DNA of 64,000 nucleotides from NCBI RefSeq assembly GCF_000878135.1, contig NZ_JXQZ01000002.1, positions 55,361 to 119,360 on the forward strand, given 5' to 3'. This DNA is from Frigoribacterium sp. MEB024 (GTDB lineage: Bacteria > Actinomycetota > Actinomycetes > Actinomycetales > Microbacteriaceae). Position numbers and translations under genes: made by a program. The notes beneath the pieces were generated by a model, which was not told where the DNA came from, ran no database searches, and saw nothing but the letters and a program-made list of their open reading frames with translations. Positions 1-8,332 of this stretch are shown piece by piece (the first letter of the stretch is position 1; each line of letters opens with the position of its first letter).

Positions 1-708
1 GAGCACGGTCTCGAGCACGTCGAGGTCGAGCACGACGGAACCCGACGGCGCCGGGCGCGCGGTCACCACCGCGGCGGCCGCGCCGTCGGCGAACACGGAC
101 GAGGCCACGATCGAGTCGGGGTCGTCGGAACTGCGCAGGTGCAGCGTGCAGAGCTCGGCGCAGACGACGAGCACGACCGCCTCCGGGTCGGCGAGGCAGA
201 AGTCCCGTGCCGCGGCGAGGGCCGGGAAGGCGCCGTAGCAGCCCATGAAGCCCAGGTGGTGGCGACGGGTCGACGGCGACAGTCCGAGGCCCCGCACGAG
301 CAGGTAGTCGGGCCCGGGGGCGAAGAAGCCGGTGCACGACACGCTGATCACGTGCGTGACGTCCTCCGGCCCGAGGTCGGGCGCCCCCGCGAGGGCGGCA
401 CGAGCGGCGTCGAGGAAGAGCTCGGGCGACCGGTCCACGTAGACCTGGTTGCGCGCGCCCGTGCCGGGTCGGAGGATCTCGTTCGACGCGGCGTCGTAGA
501 ACGTCGGCTCGCCCTCGCGCGGTCGCCGGTCGAGCTCGTCGACGACGGTGTGCCGGGTCTCGATGGCCGAGGCGCCGAACGCGGCCCCGACGATGCGCTG
601 CCCGAGACGGCCGAGGCCGGGCTGGGTCGCGAAGATCTCGCGCACGTCGTCTTGTCGGATGATGGTCGGGGGCACCGCGGTGCCGATGCTGCGGATGCTC
701 ACGGCCAT
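1..708 (-). CDS. Type III polyketide synthase (chalcone/stilbene synthase-like), 3' end missing
   Basis: The frame runs open from an ATG at 708 to the window edge (236 codons), so the C-terminus lies outside. The protein starts MAVSIRSIGTAVPP. Around residue 155 it has GFMGCYGAFPAL, the loop holding the catalytic cysteine that takes up the acyl starter in chalcone/stilbene-synthase-type enzymes. Later SSVFADGAAAAVV matches the conserved thiolase-fold strand. The family condenses acyl-CoA starters with malonyl-CoA to make pyrones, resorcinols or phloroglucinols; product and starter cannot be read here. The ATG has a TACGAT hexamer about 5 nt upstream and GAGG close by. KAS III is the alternative fold relative, but the motif context fits a type III PKS better. 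Confidence 0.85.
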   Translation of the reverse strand, partial: MAVSIRSIGTAVPPTIIRQDDVREIFATQPGLGRLGQRIVGAAFGASAIETRHTVVDELDRRPREGEPTFYDAASNEILRPGTGARNQVYVDRSPELFLDAARAALAGAPDLGPEDVTHVISVSCTGFFAPGPDYLLVRGLGLSPSTRRHHLGFMGCYGAFPALAAARDFCLADPEAVVLVVCAELCTLHLRSSDDPDSIVASSVFADGAAAAVVTARPAPSGSVVLDLDVLETVL

Positions 709-837
709 GCCTCATCGTAGGCCCGGCACCTGGGCGCAGCGCACCGGTCGCGTCGCGATGGACGAGGACGATCGGGGGGCGACCACCGAGGGTACGGACG
801 ACGAAGGCCCGAACTCGTGAGAGATCCGGGCCTGCGG

Positions 838-911
838 TAGCGAGGGCGGGACTTGAACCCGCGACACCACGATTATGAGCCGTGTGCTCTAACCAACTGA
901 GCTACCCCGCC
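838..911 (-). tRNA. tRNA-Met (CAT), elongator type
   Basis: The reverse strand folds as a cloverleaf: acceptor GGCGGGG against CCTCGCT (G-U closing pair), D arm GCTCAGTTGGTTAGAGC, anticodon loop CTCATAA with anticodon CAT, and T arm GCGGG-TTCAAGT-CCCGC. The anticodon stem lacks the three consecutive G-C pairs of initiator tRNA, so it is an elongator Met. A lysidine-modified Ile2 tRNA with the same anticodon is less likely but not excluded. CCA is not encoded. Confidence 0.93.
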
Positions 912-963
912 GCAAGCTGCGGGCCCTGCCGGCATCACACCGGGACGGGACCGAGACAGCCAG

Positions 964-1035
<72 letters not shown>

Positions 1036-1161
1036 GTGACCACCAGGCAAGCGACCGGGGCCGCTGCCGATTGGCACCAGACAAGGGTAGCAGAGCGAAC
1101 GGGGTGCTGACGCCACGTGCCGACCCGGCCCCGCGAGGCGCGTCCGGGGCAGGATCGACGG

Positions 1162-1764
1162 GTGCACAGCCTCGAACTCCTGCTCGACCCGACCTCCGAC
1201 GAGGCCGTCCGTGGCGAATGGCGCGTGTTGTCCGCGGCGGGGCTTCCGTCGCAGGGCGACCACGCCGGGACGTCGAACGCGCCGCACGTCACGCTGGTGG
1301 CACGACCCGGCCTCGACCCGGCAGCCGACGCGCGCCTCCTGCCCCTGACGGCGGCGCTGCCGCTGCCGGCCGAACTCGGCGGGCTGCTGCTCTTCGGCGC
1401 GCCTCCGCGCGGGCTCGTGCTGGTGCGGCCGATGGTCGTGACCGGCGAGCTGCTGGACCTCCACGCCCGGGTGCACGAAAGCCTGGGAGGCGCGGGGGAC
1501 GTCCCGCACACCGTCCCCGGTCGATGGACGCCCCACGTCACGCTCGCGTCGCGCCTGACTCCCGACCAGGTGGCCCGGGCAGTCGACGCCCTCGCCGACG
1601 CCGACATCCCGTCGACCCGGCCGGTCGTGCTGTCGCAGCTGCGACGCTGGGACCCGAGCACGGGCGCGATCATCGCCCTGGGCCCCGTCACCGCGGACGA
1701 GGGGGACGGTGCCGGACGTCGACCTCGGAGATCAGGCGAACGGACGCGAGACGGCCTCGAGTGA
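1162..1764 (+). CDS. 2'-5' RNA ligase / 2H phosphoesterase family protein
   Basis: A 200-residue protein with the two His-x-Thr motifs of the 2H phosphoesterase (LigT) superfamily: PHVTLVA near residue 40 and PHVTLASRL near residue 130. Members hydrolyse or ligate 2',3'-cyclic phosphate or 2'-5' linkages in RNA; the substrate here is unknown. I chose GTG 1162 because AGGA lies about 7 nt upstream and the protein then starts right before the first beta strand (VHSLELLLD). An upstream ATG at 1117 would add 15 charged residues. The last 33 bp overlap the 3' end of the convergent aldo/keto reductase. Confidence 0.75.
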   Translation: MHSLELLLDPTSDEAVRGEWRVLSAAGLPSQGDHAGTSNAPHVTLVARPGLDPAADARLLPLTAALPLPAELGGLLLFGAPPRGLVLVRPMVVTGELLDLHARVHESLGGAGDVPHTVPGRWTPHVTLASRLTPDQVARAVDALADADIPSTRPVVLSQLRRWDPSTGAIIALGPVTADEGDGAGRRPRRSGERTRDGLE

Positions 1765-2697
1765 CGCCAGATCACCCTCGGTCAGCTCGACCCGGGCGGC
1801 GTCGAGCAGGCCCTCGAGCTGCCGAGGGGTGCGGGCGCTGCCGAGTGCGCCGATGACGTTGTCGCGTGAGGCCAGCCAGGCCACGGCGACGGCACCCGGT
1901 TCGACGTCGAGCCGCTCGGCGATCTCGACGACGACCTCGAGGGTGCCCTGGTTCTGCGGCGTGACGTAGCTGAGGGCGCGGCCGCCCCGGGGAGAGTCCC
2001 CGCGACCGGCCTCGTGACGGTACTTGCCCGTCAGGAACCCGCTGGCCAGCGACGAATGCGGCAGCACGGCGAGGTCGTAGTGGTCGACGATCGCCGCGAC
2101 GTCGCTCTCGTACTCCCCGCGACGCACCAGGTTGTACGCGACCTGGACCAACCGGAACGGGTGCAGCCCGTCGCGATCGGCGATCGCGAGGGCCTGACGG
2201 AGGCGCGCGCCGGTGTAGTTGGACGCCCCGGCGCAGAGGATCTTGCCTTCGTCGACGAGCTCGCTCAGCGCACCCACGGTCTCGTCCAGCGGCGTCTCGT
2301 CGTCGTCGAAGTGCGTGAAGTAGAAGTCGACGTGGTCGGTGCGCAGGCGGCGCAGCGACGCCTCGACCGCCGTGCGGATGCTGGCGCGCGACAGGCCGGG
2401 GGCGTCGGGGTGCTGCCCGCACTTGGTGCTCAGCACGACCCGGTCGCGGTTGCCCGGCCGGGCGAGCCAACGACCGATGATCGCCTCGGACTCGCCTCCG
2501 GAGTTTCCCGGCAGCCACGCCGAGTAGACGTCGGCCGTGTCGACGACGCGGCCGCCGTCGTCGGCGAAGAGGTCGAGCACCTCGAGGGCGGTGGGGGCGC
2601 CGACCGTCCAGCCGAAGACGTTGGTTCCGAGCGCGAGCGGGAACGGCCGGGTGCCGGCGGGCAGGTCGGCCGTGACGAGATCGGTCGCAGGGTTCAG
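1732..2697 (-). CDS. Aldo/keto reductase, start codon not canonical
   Basis: About 320 residues of an intact AKR (TIM barrel, NADPH-dependent carbonyl reduction). Visible family features are FPLALGTNVFGW (beta 1), DTADVYSAW with catalytic Asp and Tyr, STKCG with catalytic Lys, THFDDDE with the active-site His, and SNY plus GALGSAR near the end for cofactor binding. Reading upstream in frame from the conserved start there is no ATG, GTG or TTG before the coding signal gives way to the divergent glucosidase promoter. The first usable GTG (2580) would remove the first strand. I placed the start at CTG 2697 as a guess; ATT 2709 is also possible. Divergent neighbour of the GH13 gene. Confidence 0.6.
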   Translation of the reverse strand: MNPATDLVTADLPAGTRPFPLALGTNVFGWTVGAPTALEVLDLFADDGGRVVDTADVYSAWLPGNSGGESEAIIGRWLARPGNRDRVVLSTKCGQHPDAPGLSRASIRTAVEASLRRLRTDHVDFYFTHFDDDETPLDETVGALSELVDEGKILCAGASNYTGARLRQALAIADRDGLHPFRLVQVAYNLVRRGEYESDVAAIVDHYDLAVLPHSSLASGFLTGKYRHEAGRGDSPRGGRALSYVTPQNQGTLEVVVEIAERLDVEPGAVAVAWLASRDNVIGALGSARTPRQLEGLLDAARVELTEGDLASLEAVSRPFA

Positions 2698-2793
2698 GAT
2701 CGTGCCAATCGTGTCGCGGGTGTTCGTCCCGGAGGTCCCCCTCCGGGGTGTTCTGACGACGACCGTAGCCGATGCCGCGTCCGAGGCCTGCCG

Positions 2794-2799
2794 TATCGT
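2794..2799 (+). promoter_or_regulatory. Leaderless-type -10 element of the GH13 gene
   Basis: TATCGT ends 6 nt before the ATG at 2806. This TANNNT-N6-start arrangement recurs throughout the window and predicts transcription starting at or next to the start codon. Confidence 0.45.
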
Positions 2800-2805
2800 G
2801 GCCGC

Positions 2806-4530
2806 ATGTCCACACGAGATCCGGCCGAGACCGACACGCTGACCCCGACCTCCCCCCTCGAGGGCACCGCGACGACCGACGACCAGGGCCACGAATGGTG
2901 GCGCACCGCCGTCATCTACCAGGTCTACCCGAGGTCGTTCGCCGACGGCGACGGCGACGGCGTCGGCGACCTCCCCGGCATCACGTCGCGCCTCGACGCC
3001 CTCGGCGAGCTCGGCGTCGACGCCGTCTGGCTGTCGCCCTTCTACACCTCGCCCCAGCGCGACGCGGGCTACGACGTGGCCGACTACCGCGACGTCGACC
3101 CGCTGTTCGGCACCTTGGACGACTTCGACGCCCTCCGCGCCCGGGCCACCGAGCTGGGCCTGCGGGTCATCGTCGACGTCGTGCCGAACCACACCTCGAG
3201 CGACCACGCGTGGTTCCGCGAGGCCCTCGCCTCGCCAGCCGGTTCGGCCGCTCGCGGTCGCTACCTGTTCCGTGACGGCCGCGGCCCCGACGGCGACCTG
3301 CCGCCGAACAACTGGCAGTCGGTCTTCGGCGGCCCGGCATGGTCCCGCGTGACCGAGGCCGACGGCCGGCCGGGCCAGTGGTACCTCCACCTGTTCGACT
3401 CGTCGCAACCCGACCTCGACTGGACGAACCGCCGCGTGCGCGACGAGTTCGTCGACGTGCTGCGCTTCTGGCTCGACCGCGGAGTCGACGGGTTCCGGGT
3501 CGACGTCGCACACGGCATGGTCAAGGCCGAGGGCCTGCCCGACTACACGCCCCCCGCCGAGTCCGGCAGCATGGGCGGCGGCCAGGGCGAGTCCGCTCCC
3601 CCGCCCTACTGGGGCCAGGAGGGCGTCCACGAGATCTACCGCGAGTGGCACAGCGTCCTCGCCGAGTACCCGGGTGACCGGGTGCTCGTCGCCGAGGCCT
3701 GGGTCGAACCGCTCTCGCGACTGGCCGACTGGGTACGCCCCGACGAGATGCACCAGGCGTTCAACTTCGCCTACCTCGAGACCGGGTGGTCAGCCCCGGC
3801 CGTCCGTCAGGTCGTCGACGCGTCGATCCAGACCTTCTCGAGCGTCGGGGCCCCGAGCACCTGGGTGCTGAGCAACCACGACGTCGTCCGGCACGCCAGC
3901 CGACTCGCCCTCACGGCCGAGAACCCCCAGGGATACGGCATCGGCCCGAGGAGCGAGGGGCTTCCCGTCCCCGAGCTCGGACTGGCCAGGGCCCGAGCCG
4001 CGTCGGCGCTCATGCTGGCCCTCCCCGGCAGCGCCTACGTCTATCAGGGCGAAGAGCTCGGCCTGCCCGAGGCGATCGACCTGCCCGACGAATCCCGGCA
4101 GGACCCCACGTGGTTCCGCACCGAGGGGGAACGCTACGGCCGGGACGGCTGCCGCGTGCCGCTGCCCTGGTCCGCGACCGAGCCGGCCTTCGGGTTCAAC
4201 GCGACCGGCGCCTCCTGGTTGCCCCAGCCCGCCGACTGGTCGACCTACGCCCGCGACGAGCAGCGGGGCGTCGCCGGGTCGACGCTCGAGCTCTACACGC
4301 GGGCACTGCGCCTCCGGGCCGACCACGAGCTCGGTGCGGGCACGCTGACCTGGCTCGACGGCTTCGGACCCGACGTGGTCGCGTTCCGCAGCCAGGGCGT
4401 CACCGTCGTGACCAACATGGGCGACGTCCCCGTCGAGTTGCCCGTGGCCGAGGTGCTGCTGTCCACCATGGTCGTCGAGGGGCCGGCCCTGCCGCCCAAC
4501 GCGACGGTGTGGCTCGCGACCACGTCGTAG
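2806..4530 (+). CDS. Glycoside hydrolase family 13, alpha-glucosidase / oligo-1,6-glucosidase
   Basis: A 574-residue cytoplasmic enzyme (no signal peptide) that cleaves alpha-glucosidic bonds in short malto- or isomalto-oligosaccharides, sucrose or trehalose-like substrates. The barrel starts at YQVYPRSFADGDGDGVGDLP, the entry typical of oligo-1,6-glucosidases. Conserved regions are VVPNHTS, VDGFRVDVAHG (nucleophile Asp), VAEAWVE (acid/base Glu) and LSNHDVVRH (third Asp). A short all-beta C-terminal domain follows. ATG 2806 is preceded by a leaderless-type TATCGT; longer frames upstream are antisense to the reductase. A strong terminator follows the stop. The exact sugar cannot be read from sequence. 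Confidence 0.9.
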   Translation: MSTRDPAETDTLTPTSPLEGTATTDDQGHEWWRTAVIYQVYPRSFADGDGDGVGDLPGITSRLDALGELGVDAVWLSPFYTSPQRDAGYDVADYRDVDPLFGTLDDFDALRARATELGLRVIVDVVPNHTSSDHAWFREALASPAGSAARGRYLFRDGRGPDGDLPPNNWQSVFGGPAWSRVTEADGRPGQWYLHLFDSSQPDLDWTNRRVRDEFVDVLRFWLDRGVDGFRVDVAHGMVKAEGLPDYTPPAESGSMGGGQGESAPPPYWGQEGVHEIYREWHSVLAEYPGDRVLVAEAWVEPLSRLADWVRPDEMHQAFNFAYLETGWSAPAVRQVVDASIQTFSSVGAPSTWVLSNHDVVRHASRLALTAENPQGYGIGPRSEGLPVPELGLARARAASALMLALPGSAYVYQGEELGLPEAIDLPDESRQDPTWFRTEGERYGRDGCRVPLPWSATEPAFGFNATGASWLPQPADWSTYARDEQRGVAGSTLELYTRALRLRADHELGAGTLTWLDGFGPDVVAFRSQGVTVVTNMGDVPVELPVAEVLLSTMVVEGPALPPNATVWLATTS

Positions 4531-4543
4531 GCACGCGACAGCG

Positions 4544-4577
4544 GAAGAGCCCCACCTGGCATCAGGTGGGGCTCTTC
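4544..4577. terminator. Bidirectional intrinsic terminator
   Basis: A perfect 14-bp stem (GAAGAGCCCCACCT / AGGTGGGGCTCTTC) with a 6-nt loop GGCATC lies between the convergent glucosidase and M23 peptidase genes, 14 nt after the glucosidase stop. Confidence 0.85.
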
Positions 4578-4609
4578 TCGTGCGCACCGCGGTCGCGGAG
4601 GCCTGTGGC

Positions 4610-5770
4610 TCAGTTCGTGTTGGCCTGGAGCCAGGGATACGGGTCGACGGGCACGCCGCCGATCACGATCTCGAAGTGCAGGTGGGCCCCGGTGCTGTTG
4701 CCCGTGCTGCCGACCTTGCCGATGATGGTGCCGACGGTGACGGTCTCGCCCTCGCGGACCTCGACCGAACCGGTCTGCATGTGCGCGTAGACGCTGGTGA
4801 CCTTCTGGCCGTTGACGACGTGGTCGATCCAGACGTTGTTGCCCAGGGCACCGGAGGGACCGTCGACCTTGCTGACGACGCCGTCGGCGATCGACTGGAT
4901 CGGCGAACCGGCTCCGGGGACGAAGTCGAGACCCTGGTGGAACGTCGAGCAGAAGCCGCAGTTGGCGACCTGGCGGGCGCCGAAGCCGCTGCTGATCGGC
5001 ACGCCCGTCTGGAACGGCCACTGCACCGTGCCGTTGACGTCGTTGGAGAACGTGCTGGCACTCGTCGAGGCGTACTCGGAGACGGCCTTCATCTCGGTGA
5101 CCGAGTAGCCGTCGCGCGAGACGCCGGCCGCGCCGTCCGCCGAGGGTGCCGCCGCCGTGTAGCTCTGCGAGTCGGCGGCCTTCTTGGCAGCCGTCTGCGT
5201 GGGGGTGTCGACGAAGAACGCGTTGGCGGGAACCGAGGTGGCGACGAGCATCGACCCGGCGAAGAGCATCGCTCCGACGACGGTGACCCGCTTGGTGTTG
5301 CGACGGAACGTCGCCCCGGCGGTGCGGGGTGCGCGGACCGGCGCCGCGCGTCGAGCCGCAGGACGCTGTGCTCGGGCCGCCTTGCTGCGTCCGGCTGCGG
5401 CGGGACGGGTGCCGGACTCGGCGGCGAGCCGCGCGGCCCGTCGCGGCGAGACGGACTCGCTGGCCGCGGAGGGGGCGGTCGGGGACGTCGGCGTCGGGGC
5501 CTCGGCGGCGAGCGCGGGATCGATGACGCTGGCCGCAGGAGTCGACACGGCGGGGGCCGTAGCCGCTAGCGGGACCGTCGTCGCGGAGACCTGGGCGGCG
5601 CGACGCTCGGCCTCGCGGGCTTCACGACGGGTGAGGTGGACGGGGGCGTCGGCCACGACGGGGAAGGTCGGAGCGACGCTCGGCGAACCGGTGCCCGTGA
5701 GGTCGTCGGTGGCGCGACGCGACGGGGTTCCGTCGCCGTCGGGCTCGGCGATCTGCTGGTACTTCGTCAC
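4610..5770 (-). CDS. M23 family metallopeptidase (LytM/lysostaphin-type), membrane-anchored
   Basis: 386 residues from GTG 5770, which has GAGGA about 9 nt upstream. The N-terminal ~170 residues are Ala/Arg/Pro-rich and look disordered. A hydrophobic segment RVTVVGAMLFAGSMLVATSV ending in an Ala-x-Ala-like PANAFF acts as signal or anchor. The C-terminal M23 domain has the zinc ligands HQGLDF (His, Asp) and HLHFEI (His), plus the GNNVWIDH strand. Family members cut peptide bridges in peptidoglycan or activate amidases, so a role in wall remodelling outside the membrane is expected. The RREAREAERR segment of the long cytoplasmic part may form a helix. It ends facing the glucosidase across a shared terminator. 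Confidence 0.88.
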   Translation of the reverse strand: MTKYQQIAEPDGDGTPSRRATDDLTGTGSPSVAPTFPVVADAPVHLTRREAREAERRAAQVSATTVPLAATAPAVSTPAASVIDPALAAEAPTPTSPTAPSAASESVSPRRAARLAAESGTRPAAAGRSKAARAQRPAARRAAPVRAPRTAGATFRRNTKRVTVVGAMLFAGSMLVATSVPANAFFVDTPTQTAAKKAADSQSYTAAAPSADGAAGVSRDGYSVTEMKAVSEYASTSASTFSNDVNGTVQWPFQTGVPISSGFGARQVANCGFCSTFHQGLDFVPGAGSPIQSIADGVVSKVDGPSGALGNNVWIDHVVNGQKVTSVYAHMQTGSVEVREGETVTVGTIIGKVGSTGNSTGAHLHFEIVIGGVPVDPYPWLQANTN

Positions 5771-5890
5771 GTGTGATGGGTCCTCGGGGTGATCGGGATC
5801 GGACGGTGGGTGCACCGTCGTCTTCACGGCCGTCACTGGCGATCGCGGCACCGTCTCGACCCGGGCCCGTCAGAGGCCGTCGAGAAGTGC

Positions 5891-5921
5891 GTCACGCTGT
5901 GATCACGGATCAGTAACGACC
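5891..5921 (-). promoter_or_regulatory. Candidate regulatory site upstream of the M23 peptidase
   Basis: The 120 nt upstream of the peptidase contain the palindrome GTGATCAC (5899-5906) and, on the coding strand, GTTAC followed about 10 nt later by GTGAT, resembling the spaced GTnAC half-sites reported for MtrA-type response regulators of actinobacterial wall genes. A GGTAGCC/GGCTACC inverted repeat lies just upstream (about 5929-5958). The regulator assignment is a guess from motif resemblance. Confidence 0.25.
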
Positions 5922-6027
5922 TCACCAGGGTAGCCGGTCGATGAACGAATGGCTACCCGCGTTCGGGTGTCGACGCGGACATGTCGAGTTGACACTCGGC
6001 ATGACAACGCGACACGACGGTGACGGG

Positions 6028-6043
6028 ACGGGGTCGTCCCCGT
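6028..6043 (-). terminator. Short hairpin at the end of the IMPase-like gene
   Basis: ACGGGG-TCGT-CCCCGT forms a 6-bp GC stem that overlaps the stop codon of the minus-strand phosphatase gene. It is short and lacks a T-run, so termination activity is only possible. Confidence 0.35.
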
Positions 6044-6855
6044 CAGATGCCGGCCTCGACGACGAGGGTCGCGAGGTCGTGGGCGATGCTGGGAGCCGCG
6101 ACGAAGGTCATCGATTCGCTGGGTGCCTCACCGACCTCACCTCGGACGACGGCGCCTGCCTCGACGGCCACGAGCGCACCCGCCGCGTGGTCCCACGGCT
6201 TGAGTCCTCGCTCGACGTAGGCGTCCACCCGTCCCGCCGCGACGGCGCAGAGGTCGAGCGAGGCAGCCCCCAGGCGCCTCAGGTCACGGACGCGTCCGAC
6301 CACCCGGACCAGCGCCTCCGCGTGTTCGACACGGCGGGCGGCGTCGTACGAGAACCCGGTCGCCAGCAGGGCCTGTTCGAGGGAAACCGGCGCGGCGACC
6401 CCGAGACGACGCCCGTCCAGCCACGCACCGCCGCCGGCCGACGCCGTGAAGGTCTCGCCCGACATCGGGTTGGCGACGACCGCCGCGAGGGCGCGCCAGG
6501 CGAGCGGATCGGGACCACCCTCGACGACGGCGATGCTGACGGCCCACTGCGGGATGCCGTAGAGGAAGTTGACGGTGCCGTCGATGGGGTCGACGACCCA
6601 GGTGAGACCCGTGGTCGAGTCGTCGGGTTCGCCTTCTTCGCCGAAGAAGCCGTCGCCGGGACGCAGCTCGGCCAGACGACCCCGGACGTACGTCTCGACC
6701 TCACGGTCGGTGTGCGTCACGACGTCGACGGCACTGCTCTTGGTCTCGGCGACCTCGACCCCCTCGGATCGGCGACGGGCCGCCAGCGCGGCGGCCTCAC
6801 GCGCGACGACGACGGCGATCTCGAGCAACTCGGCGGGGGTCGGGGTGACGGACAC
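6043..6855 (-). CDS. Inositol monophosphatase family protein
   Basis: 270 residues from a GTG start with a strong AGGAGG ribosome site 5 nt upstream. The Li+-sensitive Mg2+-dependent phosphatase motifs are clear: FFGEEGE, WVVDPIDGTVNF (metal-binding Asp residues) and KPWDHAAGALVAVEAG near the C-terminus. The family hydrolyses inositol-1-phosphate, histidinol phosphate, fructose-1,6-bisphosphate or PAP; in actinobacteria both SuhB-type and HisN-type members occur and the sequence alone does not decide. Downstream of tRNA-Tyr on the same strand but separated from it by a strong terminator. Confidence 0.88.
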   Translation of the reverse strand: MSVTPTPAELLEIAVVVAREAAALAARRRSEGVEVAETKSSAVDVVTHTDREVETYVRGRLAELRPGDGFFGEEGEPDDSTTGLTWVVDPIDGTVNFLYGIPQWAVSIAVVEGGPDPLAWRALAAVVANPMSGETFTASAGGGAWLDGRRLGVAAPVSLEQALLATGFSYDAARRVEHAEALVRVVGRVRDLRRLGAASLDLCAVAAGRVDAYVERGLKPWDHAAGALVAVEAGAVVRGEVGEAPSESMTFVAAPSIAHDLATLVVEAGI

Positions 6856-6887
6856 GGGTCCTCCTGGGGGTGAGGCGCCCGGAAACG

Positions 6888-6920
6888 CAAGAACGGACTC
6901 GACGAGCGAGTCCGTTCTTG
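6888..6920 (-). terminator. Intrinsic terminator of tRNA-Tyr
   Basis: Perfect 14-bp stem CAAGAACGGACTCG / CGAGTCCGTTCTTG with a 5-nt loop lies 11 nt past the tRNA 3' end on the minus strand, followed by GCGTTTCC. Confidence 0.85.
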
Positions 6921-6931
6921 AGGGGCAACCG

Positions 6932-7013
6932 TGGCAAGTGAGGGATTCGAACCCCCGAAGGCTACGCCGGCTGATTTACAGTCAGATCCCTTTGGCCGCT
7001 TGGGTAACTTGCC
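6932..7013 (-). tRNA. tRNA-Tyr (GTA)
   Basis: 82-nt class II tRNA on the minus strand. Acceptor GGCAAGT/ACTTGCC with discriminator A, anticodon arm CTGACTGTAAATCAG (anticodon GTA), long variable arm GCCGGCGTAGCCTTC, and T arm GGGGG-TTCGAAT-CCCTC. CCA is not encoded. Confidence 0.95.
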
Positions 7014-7125
7014 ATGCACGCCCAGCCCGTGTGATCACCGACCGGAGGCGCCAGACAAATATACAGCCTCCCGAGCCCCCTCACGACCACTGCCCCGCAG
7101 CGCCCCACCCCGCCGCCCCACCCCG

Positions 7126-7247
7126 GTGTGCAAATCGCGACGACGAGCCGCCGACCCGCCGCTGTTCGGTGGTGCGACAGGCCATTCCGCAACCGGATGG
7201 TCGGGTTCGGCACCCCGTGAGCGGTTCGGGAGGTCGGGTTCGGCCCG
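7126..7247 (+). repeat. Composite repeat, copy A
   Basis: Within the 353-nt gene-free stretch 7014-7366. Starts with GTGTGCAAATCGCGAC (7126-7141), continues through a GC-rich hairpin-prone middle, and ends with two GGTCGGGTTCGGC units (7199-7211 and 7232-7244). The same order of blocks is found inverted at 8453-8537 and direct at 50671-50757. The rest of 7014-7366 is GC-rich with no gene that I can support. Confidence 0.7.
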
Positions 7248-7366
7248 CACCCCCAGCCAGGGCGCAGACACCTTTTCGTCTCCCCCACAGCGGTCTCGAC
7301 GTTCTCGTCCTCCACATCGACCGTCGCGCAGCATTTCGGCTCTGCCGTCACGACGAAGCTGCTCAC

Positions 7367-8236
7367 ATGACTCCCCTCGTCGCGGCCACCGTACGGCGCC
7401 TGGGCTCCCTGGCCCATCGGCGGGAACTGCTCGCGACCGGACTGACCCGACGCCAGGTGGAGTCCTCCTGGCGCGCCGGCGAGATCCTTCGCATCCGGCA
7501 CGGGCTGTACGGGCTCGTCGACCTACCCGTCGACGTCATCCGGGCTGCACGGGTAGGAGGCGCGTTGGCGGGAGCCTCGTCGCTCACGCACCGAGGCGCA
7601 TGGGTCCCCCCTGGACCACGATTGGTCGTTTCCGTCGACCACAACGCCCGCGACCTCAGGGACCCGGACGATGCCGGCTCGCGACTCGATCGTGACCGCG
7701 ACGACGTGCTCGTCCTCCGCGACCTGTCCCGGTTCGATCGCCGGACGGAACGGCTGCTGGCATCCCCGAGCAGGGCGGCGGCCCAGGTCCTGCTCCACGA
7801 ACCAGCTGAGCACGCGGCAGCCATGGTCGACTCCGCCCTCCGGCTGGCCCCGATGCAGCGACCCGACCTCGACGAGGTCTCACGCCTCGTGGCGACGCGA
7901 CGCTCGGCTCAAGGCCTCGTGACCATGATCGACCCCAGGGCCGAGTCCGGGACCGAGTCCATGGCGCGCCTCCTTCTCGCTCGTGACGGCATCCATGCCG
8001 AGCCTCAGGTGTGGGTCGACGATCACACCCGCGTCGATCTGTTGATCGACGGTTGGTTCGTGCTCGAATGCGTGAGCAAAGAACACCATTCCTCGCCTGC
8101 TCATTACAACCGGGACCGTGAACGGATCGTCCACATCACCGGCCTCGGCTTCGTCGTCCTCGAGGTCACGTACCCGCAGGTGCTGTTCGATTGGCCTGCG
8201 GTTCGCCAGGCCGTCCGAATGACCCTGGGGCGTTAG
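7367..8236 (+). CDS. AbiEi-like N-terminal domain with VSR/DUF559-type C-terminal domain protein
   Basis: 289 residues. The N-terminal ~60 residues (ELLATGLTRRQVESSWRAG, then ILRIRHGLYGL) match the winged-helix start common to AbiEi-type proteins: a helix that 'enters' the repeat followed by a 'G-x-Y' hairpin. The C-terminal part, RVDLLIDGWFVLECVSKEHH and then GFVVLEVTYPQVLFDW, has the strand pattern of the DUF559/VSR endonuclease-like fold, but ECVSK replaces the usual E-x-D-G. Function is unknown; such proteins are frequent strain-variable genes in actinobacteria and no AbiEii toxin lies next to it. The gene is flanked by inverted copies of a composite repeat, which suggests it moved or was captured as a cassette. 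Confidence 0.6.
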   Translation: MTPLVAATVRRLGSLAHRRELLATGLTRRQVESSWRAGEILRIRHGLYGLVDLPVDVIRAARVGGALAGASSLTHRGAWVPPGPRLVVSVDHNARDLRDPDDAGSRLDRDRDDVLVLRDLSRFDRRTERLLASPSRAAAQVLLHEPAEHAAAMVDSALRLAPMQRPDLDEVSRLVATRRSAQGLVTMIDPRAESGTESMARLLLARDGIHAEPQVWVDDHTRVDLLIDGWFVLECVSKEHHSSPAHYNRDRERIVHITGLGFVVLEVTYPQVLFDWPAVRQAVRMTLGR

Positions 8237-8332
8237 CCCGGTCGACCTCTCTCGTCTCGTCCGTCGGCGCGTCCCCCGTCGTCGACGCGACGGGCGCAGC
8301 TGCGGCGCCACCCTCCGTGCGGGCCGAGCCCC

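Noticed and set aside
2014..2805. N-terminal extension of the GH13 gene
   Set aside because: The extra 260 residues are antisense to the aldo/keto reductase; GH13 similarity and a leaderless promoter place the start at 2806.
6028..6043. c-di-AMP (ydaO) riboswitch upstream of the M23 peptidase
   Set aside because: Wall hydrolase genes in actinobacteria often carry one, so I looked through 5771-6042, but the conserved ydaO blocks are not visible.
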